Source: CAIJXB01 sp964439595
Lineage (GTDB): Bacteria > Chlamydiota > Chlamydiia > Chlamydiales > Rhabdochlamydiaceae
Direction: 5' to 3'
DNA: 64,000 bases
Assembly: GCA_964439595.1 (NCBI GenBank)
Contig: CAYTOK010000007.1
Span: 34,950 to 98,949 of the forward strand
Part shown: in pieces, positions 8,617-17,328 of the stretch
How the letters are laid out: each line of letters starts with the position of its first letter
How positions within the stretch are numbered: position 1 is the stretch's first letter
The notes under the pieces: generated by a model
What the model was told of the DNA's origin: nothing
The model's input: only the letters and a program-made list of their open reading frames with translations
The model's database searches: none
Translations under genes and position numbers: made by a program

Positions 8617-9000
8617 TATTGCTTTTTATTTAAATAAAATCAATTTATTTAATTTTGTTTGTTATTTTTCATGTAAAAACTAATTAATTTTAAATAATTT
8701 ATATTTTTTTTATTTATCTTGTAAGTGATAATTGCTCGAGAAATAGCTGAACTTGCGAGAGCAAGTAAAATATTTGCATTATTTAATTTTTATTTTATGT
8801 GTTCTATTCAAAAGCTAGAAGAGGGATTGCTATCTTAGAAGCTTGGCTTAAAAAAAATCAAATCCCTAACCTTAGAATGGATGTAGGATCATAGTTAAAT
8901 ATTTTTGAGAGAAGGTTATGTAGTTCTCCTATTCCTTTGAAATCGGGGTCTTTTTTATCATTTTCTCAGATGTAATTATTTTAGTTATAGTTATGCCATA
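8617..9000. other. AT-rich intergenic region, no gene recognised
   Basis: About 384 bp, very AT-rich at 8620-8720, consistent with promoters of the leftward kinase gene. One short open stretch on the plus strand (about 8790-8893) reads ARRGIAILEAWLKKNQIPN and stops at TAG; it may be a gene fragment but matches nothing I know. Confidence 0.4.
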
Positions 9001-9819
9001 TTAATATGAGTATTTAAAAGAGAGCCCGCTATTTTTTATTTTTTGATTGGAAACAATTTTACCGCATCCGTGCCCCGATTCCGTAGTTATATTTCCTGAC
9101 CAGGTTGGAGGAGCAATATGAAGAGATTTACACAGCTCCGAGTATAATTCTTTTCTGGAGATGTGGTTGTCGTTTACTACGTTAAAGATACCCTTTAGTC
9201 TTTTTTGCGTGCATAAACTGATAGCTCTTATAATATCTTCTAAGTGGATGTGATTTGTAGGCTCTAAGCCATCTCCTGGGAGATCTTTGCCGCTTAAGTT
9301 TTTAGCTCGAGTTTCCAGGGTTCTATCTGGTCCGTAGATGCCCCCTAGTCGTAAGATGCATGTGGTTATATGGGTGTTTTTTATGTGTAAGTATGTATTT
9401 TCTGTTTCAAGTAAAACTTTAGCCTTGGGATCTGTTGGATTAAGGGTTGTATTTTCTGTAACTAGGAGGTCTTTAGCCCCTTTATAAACAAGGGTACTAC
9501 TTGTGTATATAAGGTGAAAAGGTCTTATGCGATTTTCTAAAATGATAGAGATTGTTTTTGCCGTATCTAGGTAGGTTTCTTCATATGTTGTTCCTTTATG
9601 AGGCGCTATAAAGATGCCCATGGCATCGGAAGCTTCTATAATTCTTTCCAAGGAAGATACATCAGAGCTTTTTAGTAAAAATACTTTTTTTGTTAGAGGT
9701 GTTAGATCTGGTATTTTTTTCAAAGAGGTTGTGGAAGCTAAAAAGCTATATTGAGGACCAAGCCCTTCTGTAAGGACTGCTTTACCTAGGTATCCTGCTC
9801 CTAATACGTAAAAAAGCAT
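9001..9819 (-). CDS. NAD(P)-binding epimerase/dehydratase family protein (YeeZ-like)
   Basis: 272 aa extended-SDR protein. The Rossmann motif is at the N-terminus (MLFYVLGAGYLGKAVL). The segment LRLGGIYGPDRTLE is the conserved 'R...iYGPgR' element, followed by DLPGDGLEPTNHIHLEDIIRA, which is the usual HvdDva region. The canonical catalytic YxxxK is not obvious; the position after IYTSSTLVYKG (Tyr then Lys two later) is atypical, as in YeeZ-type proteins. Substrate unknown; nucleotide-sugar or quinone-related chemistry are the usual options. It stands alone between a gene-poor stretch and tRNA-Arg. Confidence 0.75.
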   Translation of the reverse strand: MLFYVLGAGYLGKAVLTEGLGPQYSFLASTTSLKKIPDLTPLTKKVFLLKSSDVSSLERIIEASDAMGIFIAPHKGTTYEETYLDTAKTISIILENRIRPFHLIYTSSTLVYKGAKDLLVTENTTLNPTDPKAKVLLETENTYLHIKNTHITTCILRLGGIYGPDRTLETRAKNLSGKDLPGDGLEPTNHIHLEDIIRAISLCTQKRLKGIFNVVNDNHISRKELYSELCKSLHIAPPTWSGNITTESGHGCGKIVSNQKIKNSGLSFKYSY

Positions 9820-9964
9820 AAAAGATCTTTGTTTGAGGTGTAAATACGGTTTTTTATGATAGGGAATCTTTCTGGGTTCTGCAAGTTTTTTTTTAATCTC
9901 TCTTTAAAAAGCGTTTGCTTTTTTTGAAGAGAAGAGCTATCCTTCCGGTTTCATTTTCTTTTTT

Positions 9965-10037
9965 GCACCGATGGCTCAATGGATAGAGTACCCGGCTTCG
10001 AACCGGGTGGTTACAGGTTCGAGTCCTGTTCGGTGCA
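9965..10037 (+). tRNA. tRNA-Arg (anticodon TCG)
   Basis: 73 nt cloverleaf. Acceptor gcaccga/tcggtgc closes with discriminator A; anticodon stem CCCGG/CCGGG holds the loop CTTCGAA, anticodon TCG. T-arm GGTTCGAGTCC is present. CCA is not encoded. It lies 19 nt before rlmN. Confidence 0.95.
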
Positions 10038-10056
10038 ATTTTTTAGGTAGTCTTTT

Positions 10057-11151
10057 ATGGTTTCTCCTATTCCCATCTTTTCTCTTACGCAAAAAGCTTA
10101 TGCTAAAGCTGTTTTGCAGATTTTAGGAAAGGGGGAGTCTCACGCTAAAAAAGTATATTCCGAGTGGTTTAAAAAGGGAAAAGTAGATCTTCTCGGAGAT
10201 TGGATTGAGCCACAGGCTAAACCCTTGGTGGAAAATATTTGTGCGATAACCAATTTTTTTACAGCACCCCTATCTTCTGCAAAAGAAGAAGAGGGGGTTA
10301 AAAAATTTTTGCTTAAGTATGAGGGAGGTCTAGAAGCAGAGTCGGTTATTCTTCCTATGGCCTTCGGTAATACACTGTGTATTTCTTCGCAGATAGGATG
10401 CCGTATGGGATGCGCTTTTTGTGAAACAGGAAAGATGGGGCTTCTACGCTCTTTAACCGTAGAAGAGATCGTTTTTCAGGTGTTTGCTGCTAAGTTTCTT
10501 ATGGGAGCGTCTATCCGCAATATAGTTTTTATGGGGATGGGGGAACCTTTTGATAATTATACAGCTGTAATGCAAGCTATTGAGGTTCTTTCTTGCCCCA
10601 CAGGATTAGGAATCCCTTGTTGTAATATTACTGTTTCAACAAGTGGAAAAGTAGAAGAGATATATCGATTTGCTAAGGAAGCTGATCCGTCATTACGGCT
10701 GGCTATTTCTTTAAATGCTCCAAGTGATGAAATTAGATTTAAGATTATGCCTATTAATAAGGAGTTTGATCTTCTAGCCTTAAAAGGTGCTATGGAAGAA
10801 TATGGTAAAAACCCTAAGAGAGAAATCTTAGTGGAGTATGTACTATTAGACGGAATTAATGATTCTATTTTAGCAGCAGACCTAGTGGCAGAGTATCTTA
10901 GAGGCCTTAGAGTGAAGATTAATCTTATACCCTATAATGCGCAGAGAAGGGGACCTTTTGCGCCCCCTTCTCAGGAAAAAATAGAGCAGTTTCAAAGGCG
11001 CCTTAAAGAAAAAGGATATTCTGCTATGCTTAGAATTACACGCGGACGCTCTATTATGGCAGCTTGTGGTCAGCTAGGAAATCGAGAAATAAGAAAATCT
11101 CTGCGTATTTTAACGCAGACTTCTTTACGAAAACATCCCGAAGTCGTATAG
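10057..11151 (+). CDS. rlmN: 23S rRNA (adenine-C2)-methyltransferase RlmN
   Basis: 364-aa radical SAM enzyme that methylates C2 of A2503 in 23S rRNA and A37 of some tRNAs. The [4Fe-4S] triad is in GCRMGCAFCETG, the family-typical NIVFMGMGEPFDNY follows, then NITVSTSGKVEEI (SAM binding), and SLNAPSDEIR. The C-terminal catalytic Cys is in AACGQLGNREI. Length and motif order match RlmN; the related resistance enzyme Cfr has the same fold but RlmN is the safer call in a housekeeping position. First gene of a rightward operon with hpf close behind. Confidence 0.9.
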   Translation: MVSPIPIFSLTQKAYAKAVLQILGKGESHAKKVYSEWFKKGKVDLLGDWIEPQAKPLVENICAITNFFTAPLSSAKEEEGVKKFLLKYEGGLEAESVILPMAFGNTLCISSQIGCRMGCAFCETGKMGLLRSLTVEEIVFQVFAAKFLMGASIRNIVFMGMGEPFDNYTAVMQAIEVLSCPTGLGIPCCNITVSTSGKVEEIYRFAKEADPSLRLAISLNAPSDEIRFKIMPINKEFDLLALKGAMEEYGKNPKREILVEYVLLDGINDSILAADLVAEYLRGLRVKINLIPYNAQRRGPFAPPSQEKIEQFQRRLKEKGYSAMLRITRGRSIMAACGQLGNREIRKSLRILTQTSLRKHPEVV

Positions 11152-11186
11152 TCCAAAATTATTCACAAGATTATTTAGGAGAGAAT

Positions 11187-11807
11187 ATGGCAGATAATAA
11201 AATACCCGCAGAACACACTGTTCACGTCGTTGGCAGAAATGTACTTGTTACCCCTGCAATGAAGCAGCATGCGATGGATAAGATTGCAAAGATAGAAAGA
11301 TTGCAAAATCAAATGATGGATATTCAAGTGGTTATGGATATTGAACATTTAGATCACATGGTCTCTATAGTTGCTAGATTTGCTCACTTTAAAGTGAAGG
11401 CAGAGGCTAAATCTACGGATATGTATGCTTCTATAGATTTAGCGGTAGATCGCTTGCAAAAGCAGCTTACAAGATGGAAAGACCGCATTCATAGTCATAT
11501 GCAGAAAAAGCTTTCTGTTGTTGACATGGAAGTAAATGTTTTGCAAAGACCTTATAATGAGCTCGAAGAATTTAACGCAGACATTGAAATAAAAAATCGA
11601 GAAGAAGCGAAAAAAACTGTATCTTTCCCTAAGATAACAGGCAGCAAGACACTACCGTTAAAAGAATTAAATACAGAGGAAGCTATCATGAAAATGGAGC
11701 TTTCTAATGATAATTTTCTAGTGTATCGATCAGAAGAAGATCGCAAGTTGAAAGTTATTTATAGGAGAAAAGATGGCAATTATGGGATTATTCAACCAAA
11801 TTTATGA
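11187..11807 (+). CDS. hpf: ribosome hibernation promoting factor, long form
   Basis: About 206 aa from the ATG at 11187, which has TTAGGAG five bases upstream; a longer frame starting inside rlmN is an artefact. N-terminal half is the S30AE/YfiA domain (VHVVGRNVLVTPAMKQHAMDK ... YASIDLAVDRLQKQLTRWKD). The last about 60 residues (EEAIMKMELSNDNFLVYRS, EEDRKLKVIYRRKDGNYGII) are the HPF C-terminal dimerisation domain. Long HPF binds the decoding centre of idle 30S subunits and dimerises ribosomes into 100S particles. Relevant to the non-growing extracellular form of chlamydiae (inference). Stop overlaps the next start (ATGA). Confidence 0.9.
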   Translation: MADNKIPAEHTVHVVGRNVLVTPAMKQHAMDKIAKIERLQNQMMDIQVVMDIEHLDHMVSIVARFAHFKVKAEAKSTDMYASIDLAVDRLQKQLTRWKDRIHSHMQKKLSVVDMEVNVLQRPYNELEEFNADIEIKNREEAKKTVSFPKITGSKTLPLKELNTEEAIMKMELSNDNFLVYRSEEDRKLKVIYRRKDGNYGIIQPNL

Positions 11808-12238
11808 GTAAAGAAGTTTACGATGAGATCAGGGGGATTTGGGTTTCTGCTACCCCGGAGGAGATTGTAAGACAAAAACTTTTACAAAAAATGACTAAGG
11901 AGCTCTTTTATCCCAAAGAGCTCCTTTCTATTGAAAAATCACTGTCGGAGTTATGCAAGATAGTTCTTCCCTTAAGAAGGGTTGATATAACCTGCTTTGC
12001 TAAAGATCTTCAAGGGAATTTATATCCTTTACTTGTGATAGAATGTAAAGAGCATAAGTCCTATTTACAAGATGCTATAGAGCAAATTTCAGGATATAAC
12101 CACTTCCTTAAAGCTCCGTTTATTGCTGTAGCTTATCCTGATGGAGAGCAGTTTGGATTTAAAACGGAAAAGGGTTTTTCTTTTCTTCCCTACCTACCTA
12201 GTTATCAGGATTTAGTAAAAGCGGCTTTTTATGAATAA
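11804..12238 (+). CDS. HsdR N-terminal-domain protein (PD-(D/E)XK nuclease fold)
   Basis: 144 aa. It matches the small HSDR_N_2-type proteins: LLQKMTKELFYPKELLSIEKSL at the N-terminus, then RRVDITCFAK and YPLLVIECKEHK, which supply the D...E-x-K nuclease signature, and AIEQISGYNHFLKAPFIAVAY. There is no helicase part, so it is not a type I restriction subunit; such stand-alone forms are common and their role is unknown. Start overlaps hpf by 4 bp and its end overlaps the next gene by 8 bp, so it is translationally coupled in this operon. Confidence 0.75.
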   Translation: MSKEVYDEIRGIWVSATPEEIVRQKLLQKMTKELFYPKELLSIEKSLSELCKIVLPLRRVDITCFAKDLQGNLYPLLVIECKEHKSYLQDAIEQISGYNHFLKAPFIAVAYPDGEQFGFKTEKGFSFLPYLPSYQDLVKAAFYE

Positions 12239-13682
12239 AGAACAGATTATACAGGCTGCTGAAGATTTTGATGTTCTTTGTTTTTTTGGATTTGAACCCT
12301 TTGAAGTTTTTTCTTTTTTAGAAAATAAACAGAAGAAAAGTTATGTTTTTTTTAAGCAAGAAGCTTCTTTTATAAGAGGCCGAGAAAATATCTATGAAGT
12401 GGCTTTAGGTGACTTAGCGTATTTTCAGCAGATTTGTCTTGAAAAAGTTTTTCAGAGTTTTTTTTATATTGTTTCCTCGAATAGAAAGCAAGAATTGTCC
12501 TCTTTTATGACCCAATGTCAGCAGGTGGAGTGGCAAGTAAATCTTTCCGGCTCAGATTATCAAGATTTTGGCGTTGCTGTTTTTCGTAATATGGTACAGG
12601 CCTCTTATAAATCTTTTGATGCAGGTTCTTTCTTTTTGCAGAAAAACAGCTTACAGGGAGTTCCAGCTATTATCTGTGGAGCTGGCCCTTCGTTAGAAGA
12701 ATCTGTAGAGTTGCTTAAGCAAGTGAAAAATAAGGCGGCTATTTTTGCAGGAGGAGCTGCTTTGGGTTTTTTGACAAACAAGGGAGTTGCGATAGATATT
12801 GCAGCAGGTATTGACCCAGATCCATCTTATGAGCGAACTCTTATGCAAGAAAGTTTTGAAGCGCCCTTTTTTTGTCAAAGTAGGTTTTCATCTTTAGGAT
12901 TAGATTGTATTCAAGGGCGGATATTTCAAGTGCCTAGTAATCCGGGGTATTTGATAGAGGAGTGGATGCAAGACGGGGAGTCATTTGACGGAGGGTGGAC
13001 TGTTTCTACTTTCATGAGTGCGCTTGCTGTACATTTAGGCTGTAGTCCGATTATACTAGTTGGAGTAGATCTTATCTCTTCTAAGGAAGGTTTATATGCG
13101 GAAGGTGTTGTTTTGCAAGATATTTTGGAGGGTATCCCATGGGTGGATCCCATTTTAGGAGAGTGTAGAACAAAAAAAGACTGGGTATTGTCAGCAAGAT
13201 GGCTTGAATATTTAGCTTCTAGATCGTCTAATACGCCATTTTATAATGGATCATTTCAAGGGTTATCATTAAAAGGGATTTCGCAAAGATCTCTTGAGGA
13301 TTTTATAAAACAGCTTCCTTTTTGCGATGTTCAAGCTTTGGTTTGGACTCTTTCCTCTTTATGGAAAAAATCAGATAGCTTAAGCGTAAAACTAGCTTTT
13401 TTAGGAAAAAGCATAGAGGATAGTTTACTTATTATAGAAAAAATACTAAGTCTTTTTGCAAGATTTTATCCGGGTGATCCAAGTGAAAAAGGGGAATTTA
13501 TTTTGTGTCTTTATGATTTGCAAGAAGAGCTTTTTTATCAAAAAGTATTAGAGCCCCTATGGCAGGTATGGCAGTTTCCTATGGCACGAGAATTTATAGA
13601 ACCTTATGCTAAAGAGGTGAATCGTTTTTTATTTTTTAAGAAAGTTCTTATAGAGTACAGGGGATGTTTATGCAAAAGATAG
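12231..13682 (+). CDS. Maf/DUF115 (MptE-like) family protein, copy 1
   Basis: 483 aa. The core (about residues 140-300) is the DUF115/MAF_flag10 fold: VPAIICGAGPSLEESVELL, AAIFAGGAALGFLTNKGV, DIAAGIDPDPSYERTL, and HLGCSPIILVGVDLIS. Members are either archaeal 6-hydroxymethylpterin diphosphokinase (MptE) or the motility-associated factors that transfer nonulosonic acids to flagellin. Flagellar genes are absent from this window, so the substrate is unknown. N- and C-terminal regions are family-variable helices. Overlaps the genes on both sides; a second homologue lies one gene downstream. Confidence 0.75.
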   Translation: MNKEQIIQAAEDFDVLCFFGFEPFEVFSFLENKQKKSYVFFKQEASFIRGRENIYEVALGDLAYFQQICLEKVFQSFFYIVSSNRKQELSSFMTQCQQVEWQVNLSGSDYQDFGVAVFRNMVQASYKSFDAGSFFLQKNSLQGVPAIICGAGPSLEESVELLKQVKNKAAIFAGGAALGFLTNKGVAIDIAAGIDPDPSYERTLMQESFEAPFFCQSRFSSLGLDCIQGRIFQVPSNPGYLIEEWMQDGESFDGGWTVSTFMSALAVHLGCSPIILVGVDLISSKEGLYAEGVVLQDILEGIPWVDPILGECRTKKDWVLSARWLEYLASRSSNTPFYNGSFQGLSLKGISQRSLEDFIKQLPFCDVQALVWTLSSLWKKSDSLSVKLAFLGKSIEDSLLIIEKILSLFARFYPGDPSEKGEFILCLYDLQEELFYQKVLEPLWQVWQFPMAREFIEPYAKEVNRFLFFKKVLIEYRGCLCKR

Positions 13683-14410
13683 AAAAAGATGCTCAGGGCT
13701 TTATCGAGAAAACGTATGAAGAGAAAGAGGGTAAGCTTGAGGGGGAATGTGTTTTATTTTATCCTTCAGGAGAGGTGAAGGGACGCTCTTTTTATAAGGA
13801 CGGGAGGCTTCATGGCCCCTCTTTATTTTTTGCAGAAAATGGCAATTTACTTTCTTCTACTTATTTTCAAGAAGGGAAGGCTGAAGGGGAGTGTAAACGA
13901 TTTTACTTAGATGGCTCTTTATATGCACACCTTCGGTATCAAACAGGGGTTTTAGAAGGAGAGCAAAAGTATTTTTATGAAAATCAAGTTCTAAAGACTT
14001 TGCTTTTCTATCATAAGGGGCTGCTGCAAGGAAAGGTTCTTCTTTTTTTCCCTTCTTCTCAGAAAAAAAGAGAGTGTCATTACAATGCCGGAGTAAAGTT
14101 TGGCAAAGAAGTGATTTATAGTGAAGAGGGAGTTGTTTTAGATGAGGGGGAGTTTTTAGAAGGACTTCCTGTAGGAGTGCATAAAAGACGTTTTGCAAAT
14201 GGTATGTTAAAAGAAGAAAAAAGGTATCATACTCCTAAAAAAGTAGAGAGGTCGCAGTGGAATGAGCAGGGAAATCTTCTCTACCAGGGAATTTATTTAG
14301 ACGAGGAAAGATTTCAAGAAACAAGGTACGGGGTATCTAAAGAGATTCAGGAAATAAGAGAGGGAATTTGGGATGGAAATAGGATTAGATGGACTGAAAA
14401 AGGAGATTGA
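13664..14410 (+). CDS. MORN-variant repeat protein (YwqK-like)
   Basis: 248 aa made of repeated short units of the form G.....YY..G.L.......G. Examples are FYPSGEVKGRSFYKDGRLHG, FFAENGNLLSSTYFQEGKAEG, FYLDGSLYAHLRYQTGVLEG and YFENQVLKTLLFYHKGLLQG-type units. MORN_2 repeats form elongated beta-sheets and are common in chlamydiae-like genomes. Function unknown; the sandwich between two DUF115 genes, with overlaps at both ends (19 and 38 bp), suggests it acts with them, for example as a scaffold. No signal peptide. Confidence 0.75.
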   Translation: MFMQKIEKDAQGFIEKTYEEKEGKLEGECVLFYPSGEVKGRSFYKDGRLHGPSLFFAENGNLLSSTYFQEGKAEGECKRFYLDGSLYAHLRYQTGVLEGEQKYFYENQVLKTLLFYHKGLLQGKVLLFFPSSQKKRECHYNAGVKFGKEVIYSEEGVVLDEGEFLEGLPVGVHKRRFANGMLKEEKRYHTPKKVERSQWNEQGNLLYQGIYLDEERFQETRYGVSKEIQEIREGIWDGNRIRWTEKGD

Positions 14411-16232
14411 CTGGGCTCTTTTAGGGGATAGATTTCCGGAGATTTCTTTTCTTTTAACCATGGACTCAACGCCTTCTTTAGCTCTAACAAAAGATATAAA
14501 AGGGTATTTTCATACGAAGGGGATAAAGGGAGCTTTATACAGTGAAGATATTGAAAAAGAGATGCTTTCTTGGAAGAGTTCTCTTGCCTTAGATAAAATT
14601 GACATATTGTACATCTATGGAATTGGCCTTGGGTATTATTACTACGCTATAAAAGATTGGCTTTTAGAAAAAAAAGAGAGGGTTCTTGTTTTTTTAGAAG
14701 ATGACCTATCTGTATTAAATGCACTTTTCTCTCTCCCTATAGGTTTAGAGATTTTACAAAATCCGCAAGTGCATATCCGATATTTACCAGATTCCTCTGG
14801 GGATTCTTGGGATCTTATTTTAGATGAGGGTGTGAGGGAGTGGATTAGCGATAAAGTGGATTTCTCTGCTTTACTTTCTTATAGCTCCGGATCTAGTAAA
14901 AAAATAAGAGCTCTTAGACTTTCTTTACTTCGTAAAGCATCACTTGTTCATGTGGGTATCTCTGAGCTTTTGCATTATCATGTACTTATGAAAAACGTGG
15001 CTTCTAATATTTTGGAAATCCCCCACTCTTTTCACGTAAATGAAATGCAGGGAAAATATAAAAATATCCCTGCTATTATCTGCGGCGCTGGTGTTTCTTT
15101 ATCTCAAGCTATTCCTTTTTTAAAGACTTTAGAGCACAAGGCTCTTATTTTTGCAGGAGGCTCTGCTATCACTGCTCTCAGTCACCACGGCATCAAACCT
15201 CACATTTCTATGGCTCTTGATCCAAATGACGAAGAATATACAAGACTTAAAGGAAGCTCCTGCTTTGAAGAGCCATTTATATACTCTTCTAGGTTGCATA
15301 AAGATGTTCTATTATCTTCTAACGTTAAAGCCGGCTATTTACGGTCTGACACCGGAGGATCACTGGAAAATTGGATGCATCAAGAGTTGGACTTGGAGTC
15401 CAACTCTCTAGGGGCAGAACTTGGCATGGAAGCTCTTTCTGTAACGACACTTGCAGCTCCTTTAGCAAGACATTTTGGGTGTAACCCTATTTTATTTTGT
15501 GGAGTAGATTTGTCCTATCAAAATAAAGAGAGGTATGCTCCTGGCGTCTTGCCTTCTTCAACTGTTTTTTTAGAAGAGCTTTATCAAGAAGAAAGGTCCA
15601 TGGAAAAGCTTGTTAGGCGAAAAAATGGAGAGGGTAAGTTTGTCTATAGTCTTGTTAAATGGGTAATGGAGTCTTCTTGTTTAGGTAGCTACGCAAAAAA
15701 TGTAACTGACACACAATTTTTTAATGCATCGCGTAAGGGACTGGCTATTGCTCATGTTCCGGTGCTACCTATAGAAGAGTTCGTTACAAGATATTGCGAT
15801 AAGGAATATGACCTTAGAGGTCTTTTACATGCAGAAGCAGAGATTGCTGGCTTTACGATTTCTAAAGAAAAGATCTCTTCTATTTTTAAAGATCTGATCG
15901 TGAGCCTTGAAACATGTCTTCAAATAGAAGAAGATATGATTAGAGAACTGGAAGAGAGGCTGGTTCTTGCCTCAGATTTGTCGATCTCTTTAGAGTCAGG
16001 AAAGATGAGTCTTTTCGAGATGGACCTTCAAGAGCAGCCCGCCTATATAGCTTGTTTGCAGTATGCATTTGCTGTCTATCCCAGGATGCTCGAAAGATGC
16101 TATCCTTGTCTTGAACCCCTAACCACCTTTGAAGGGAGAAAAGCCTTCTTACAGAAGAAAAAAAGGCTTTGGGAAGAGTGCTACTTTATCACAAAAGAGT
16201 GCAAAGATCTTTTGGGAAAATACATATTTTAG
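14373..16232 (+). CDS. Maf/DUF115 (MptE-like) family protein, copy 2
   Basis: 619 aa, paralogous to the gene at 12231. An N-terminal Maf-like region (YIYGIGLGYYYYAIKDWL, RVLVFLEDDLSVLNAL) typical of the longer motility accessory factors precedes the DUF115 core: NIPAIICGAGVSLSQAIPFL, LIFAGGSAITALSHHGIKPH, MALDPNDEEYTRL, HFGCNPILFCGVDLSYQ. This architecture is closer to Maf sialyl/pseudaminyl-transferase-like proteins than to MptE. Last gene of the rlmN operon; a 340-bp gap with a riboswitch follows. Confidence 0.75.
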   Translation: MEIGLDGLKKEIDWALLGDRFPEISFLLTMDSTPSLALTKDIKGYFHTKGIKGALYSEDIEKEMLSWKSSLALDKIDILYIYGIGLGYYYYAIKDWLLEKKERVLVFLEDDLSVLNALFSLPIGLEILQNPQVHIRYLPDSSGDSWDLILDEGVREWISDKVDFSALLSYSSGSSKKIRALRLSLLRKASLVHVGISELLHYHVLMKNVASNILEIPHSFHVNEMQGKYKNIPAIICGAGVSLSQAIPFLKTLEHKALIFAGGSAITALSHHGIKPHISMALDPNDEEYTRLKGSSCFEEPFIYSSRLHKDVLLSSNVKAGYLRSDTGGSLENWMHQELDLESNSLGAELGMEALSVTTLAAPLARHFGCNPILFCGVDLSYQNKERYAPGVLPSSTVFLEELYQEERSMEKLVRRKNGEGKFVYSLVKWVMESSCLGSYAKNVTDTQFFNASRKGLAIAHVPVLPIEEFVTRYCDKEYDLRGLLHAEAEIAGFTISKEKISSIFKDLIVSLETCLQIEEDMIRELEERLVLASDLSISLESGKMSLFEMDLQEQPAYIACLQYAFAVYPRMLERCYPCLEPLTTFEGRKAFLQKKKRLWEECYFITKECKDLLGKYIF

Positions 16233-16436
16233 TGCTATAGGTGTATAGGAAAACTTTGGAGTCGGTTTTGAAATTATCTGATTTTTTAGAATCAAAGTTC
16301 TAGTTATTAGTCCAACTTCACCTCCATTTTCATAGAGCGGATCGTTGAACCTGGGTTAATAAACCGGAAAATGTATTTACTTAAAAATAATAGGAGAGCT
16401 ATCCTATGGGGGTCTTACTAGTTAAGATACGTAATA

Positions 16437-16524
16437 ACACCGGGGGTGCTAAGCTTTCTTTTAGACAGGCTTAGCTGAGAGAGTCCCTTATACCTGATCT
16501 GGGTTGTGCCAGCGTAGGAAGTGT
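16437..16524 (+). promoter_or_regulatory. TPP riboswitch (THI element)
   Basis: The conserved core is complete: GGGGTGC (16444-16450), a P3 helix TAAGC/GCTTA, GCTGAGA, then ACCTGATCTGG and GCCAGCGTAGGAA, closed by P1 ACAC/GTGT. It sits upstream of the ThiE-like gene and MFS transporter. A T-run about 25-30 nt later and the small hairpin GAGTTT/AAACTC before the ribosome binding site could be the expression platform. TPP binding would be expected to switch the downstream genes off. Confidence 0.93.
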
Positions 16525-16612
16525 GGGTGTGTGTAGAAAGATTGCATAATTTTTTTTCTGACACAGATCTCCGGTGAGTTTTTTTAAACTCTATATAGGG
16601 AGATATACTACT

Positions 16613-17317
16613 TTGATTTCTTCTTCTTTAAGTTCTTTAAGGGTATCTTGTTTTAATCGTTATATCTCGAATGCCTCCAATTATTCGGCGCCTGGGGAAA
16701 AATTTTCCCTCTATCTTATTGCAGATCGTCAGTCTATTGAAGAGGAATCTGTTTTCTTTTTTAAAATTAGAGAGGCTGTGCGTGGCGGAGCTATGAGCGT
16801 TCAATATAGAGATCACAAAAGTGATCTTTCTACAGCTATAAAAACGGCCAAGTACTTAAAAGATATGCTTTCTGGTACGGGCGTTCCTCTTATTATTAAC
16901 ACGTTGCAGCTTCTTGACGTGGCTTCTGCAATCAAACCTGAAGGTATATATCTAGAAAAAACTTTTTTCAATTCTGAGTTGAAGGCGACTTTAGGTCGAA
17001 GAGTAAGTATTGGAGGTCCCTTAAATACAGAAGGTGATATGGATTATATAAGCGTTAAAGTGTTTTCTTCAAAGCATGCTAACCCATATGGTCAAGCTTT
17101 AGATGGGATAGAGGAACTGCGAAAAATACGAAAAGTATCAGCAAAACCTCTTATAGCAATCGGTGATATTAACATTGCAAATGCAGAATTTATATATAAA
17201 GAGGTGGGTTTTTGTGGAGGTATCGCTATGGCGGGTGACTTGTTAAGAGAGGAAAGTCCCTATGCAATTGCTAGGCAGATGCAGGCTATTAGGCAAAATG
17301 TATTTAGCAAGCCATAG
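16613..17317 (+). CDS. ThiE/TenI-like (thiamine phosphate synthase family) protein
   Basis: About 235 aa TIM-barrel. The TTG at 16613 is preferred because AGGGAG precedes it; a GTG at 16574 in frame lacks one. ThiE-like parts: SLYLIADRQS, GGAMSVQYRDHKSD (family Q-x-R-x-K), VPLIINTLQLLDVA, KPEGIYLEKT, KPLIAIGDINIANAEF and GGIAMAGDLL. Several catalytic positions differ from canonical ThiE: the Asp after LIIN is Thr, GvHlGq reads GIYLEK, and the T-x-T-K loop reads VFSSKHANPYG. It may therefore be TenI-like or non-catalytic. Being under a TPP riboswitch ties it to thiamine metabolism. Twelve bp before the MFS gene, so one transcript. Confidence 0.7.
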   Translation: MISSSLSSLRVSCFNRYISNASNYSAPGEKFSLYLIADRQSIEEESVFFFKIREAVRGGAMSVQYRDHKSDLSTAIKTAKYLKDMLSGTGVPLIINTLQLLDVASAIKPEGIYLEKTFFNSELKATLGRRVSIGGPLNTEGDMDYISVKVFSSKHANPYGQALDGIEELRKIRKVSAKPLIAIGDINIANAEFIYKEVGFCGGIAMAGDLLREESPYAIARQMQAIRQNVFSKP

Positions 17318-17328
17318 GAGAAATTTAC

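Noticed and set aside
11064..11186. N-terminal extension of HPF starting inside rlmN
   Set aside because: The extension is not HPF-like and the ATG at 11187 has a strong ribosome binding site.
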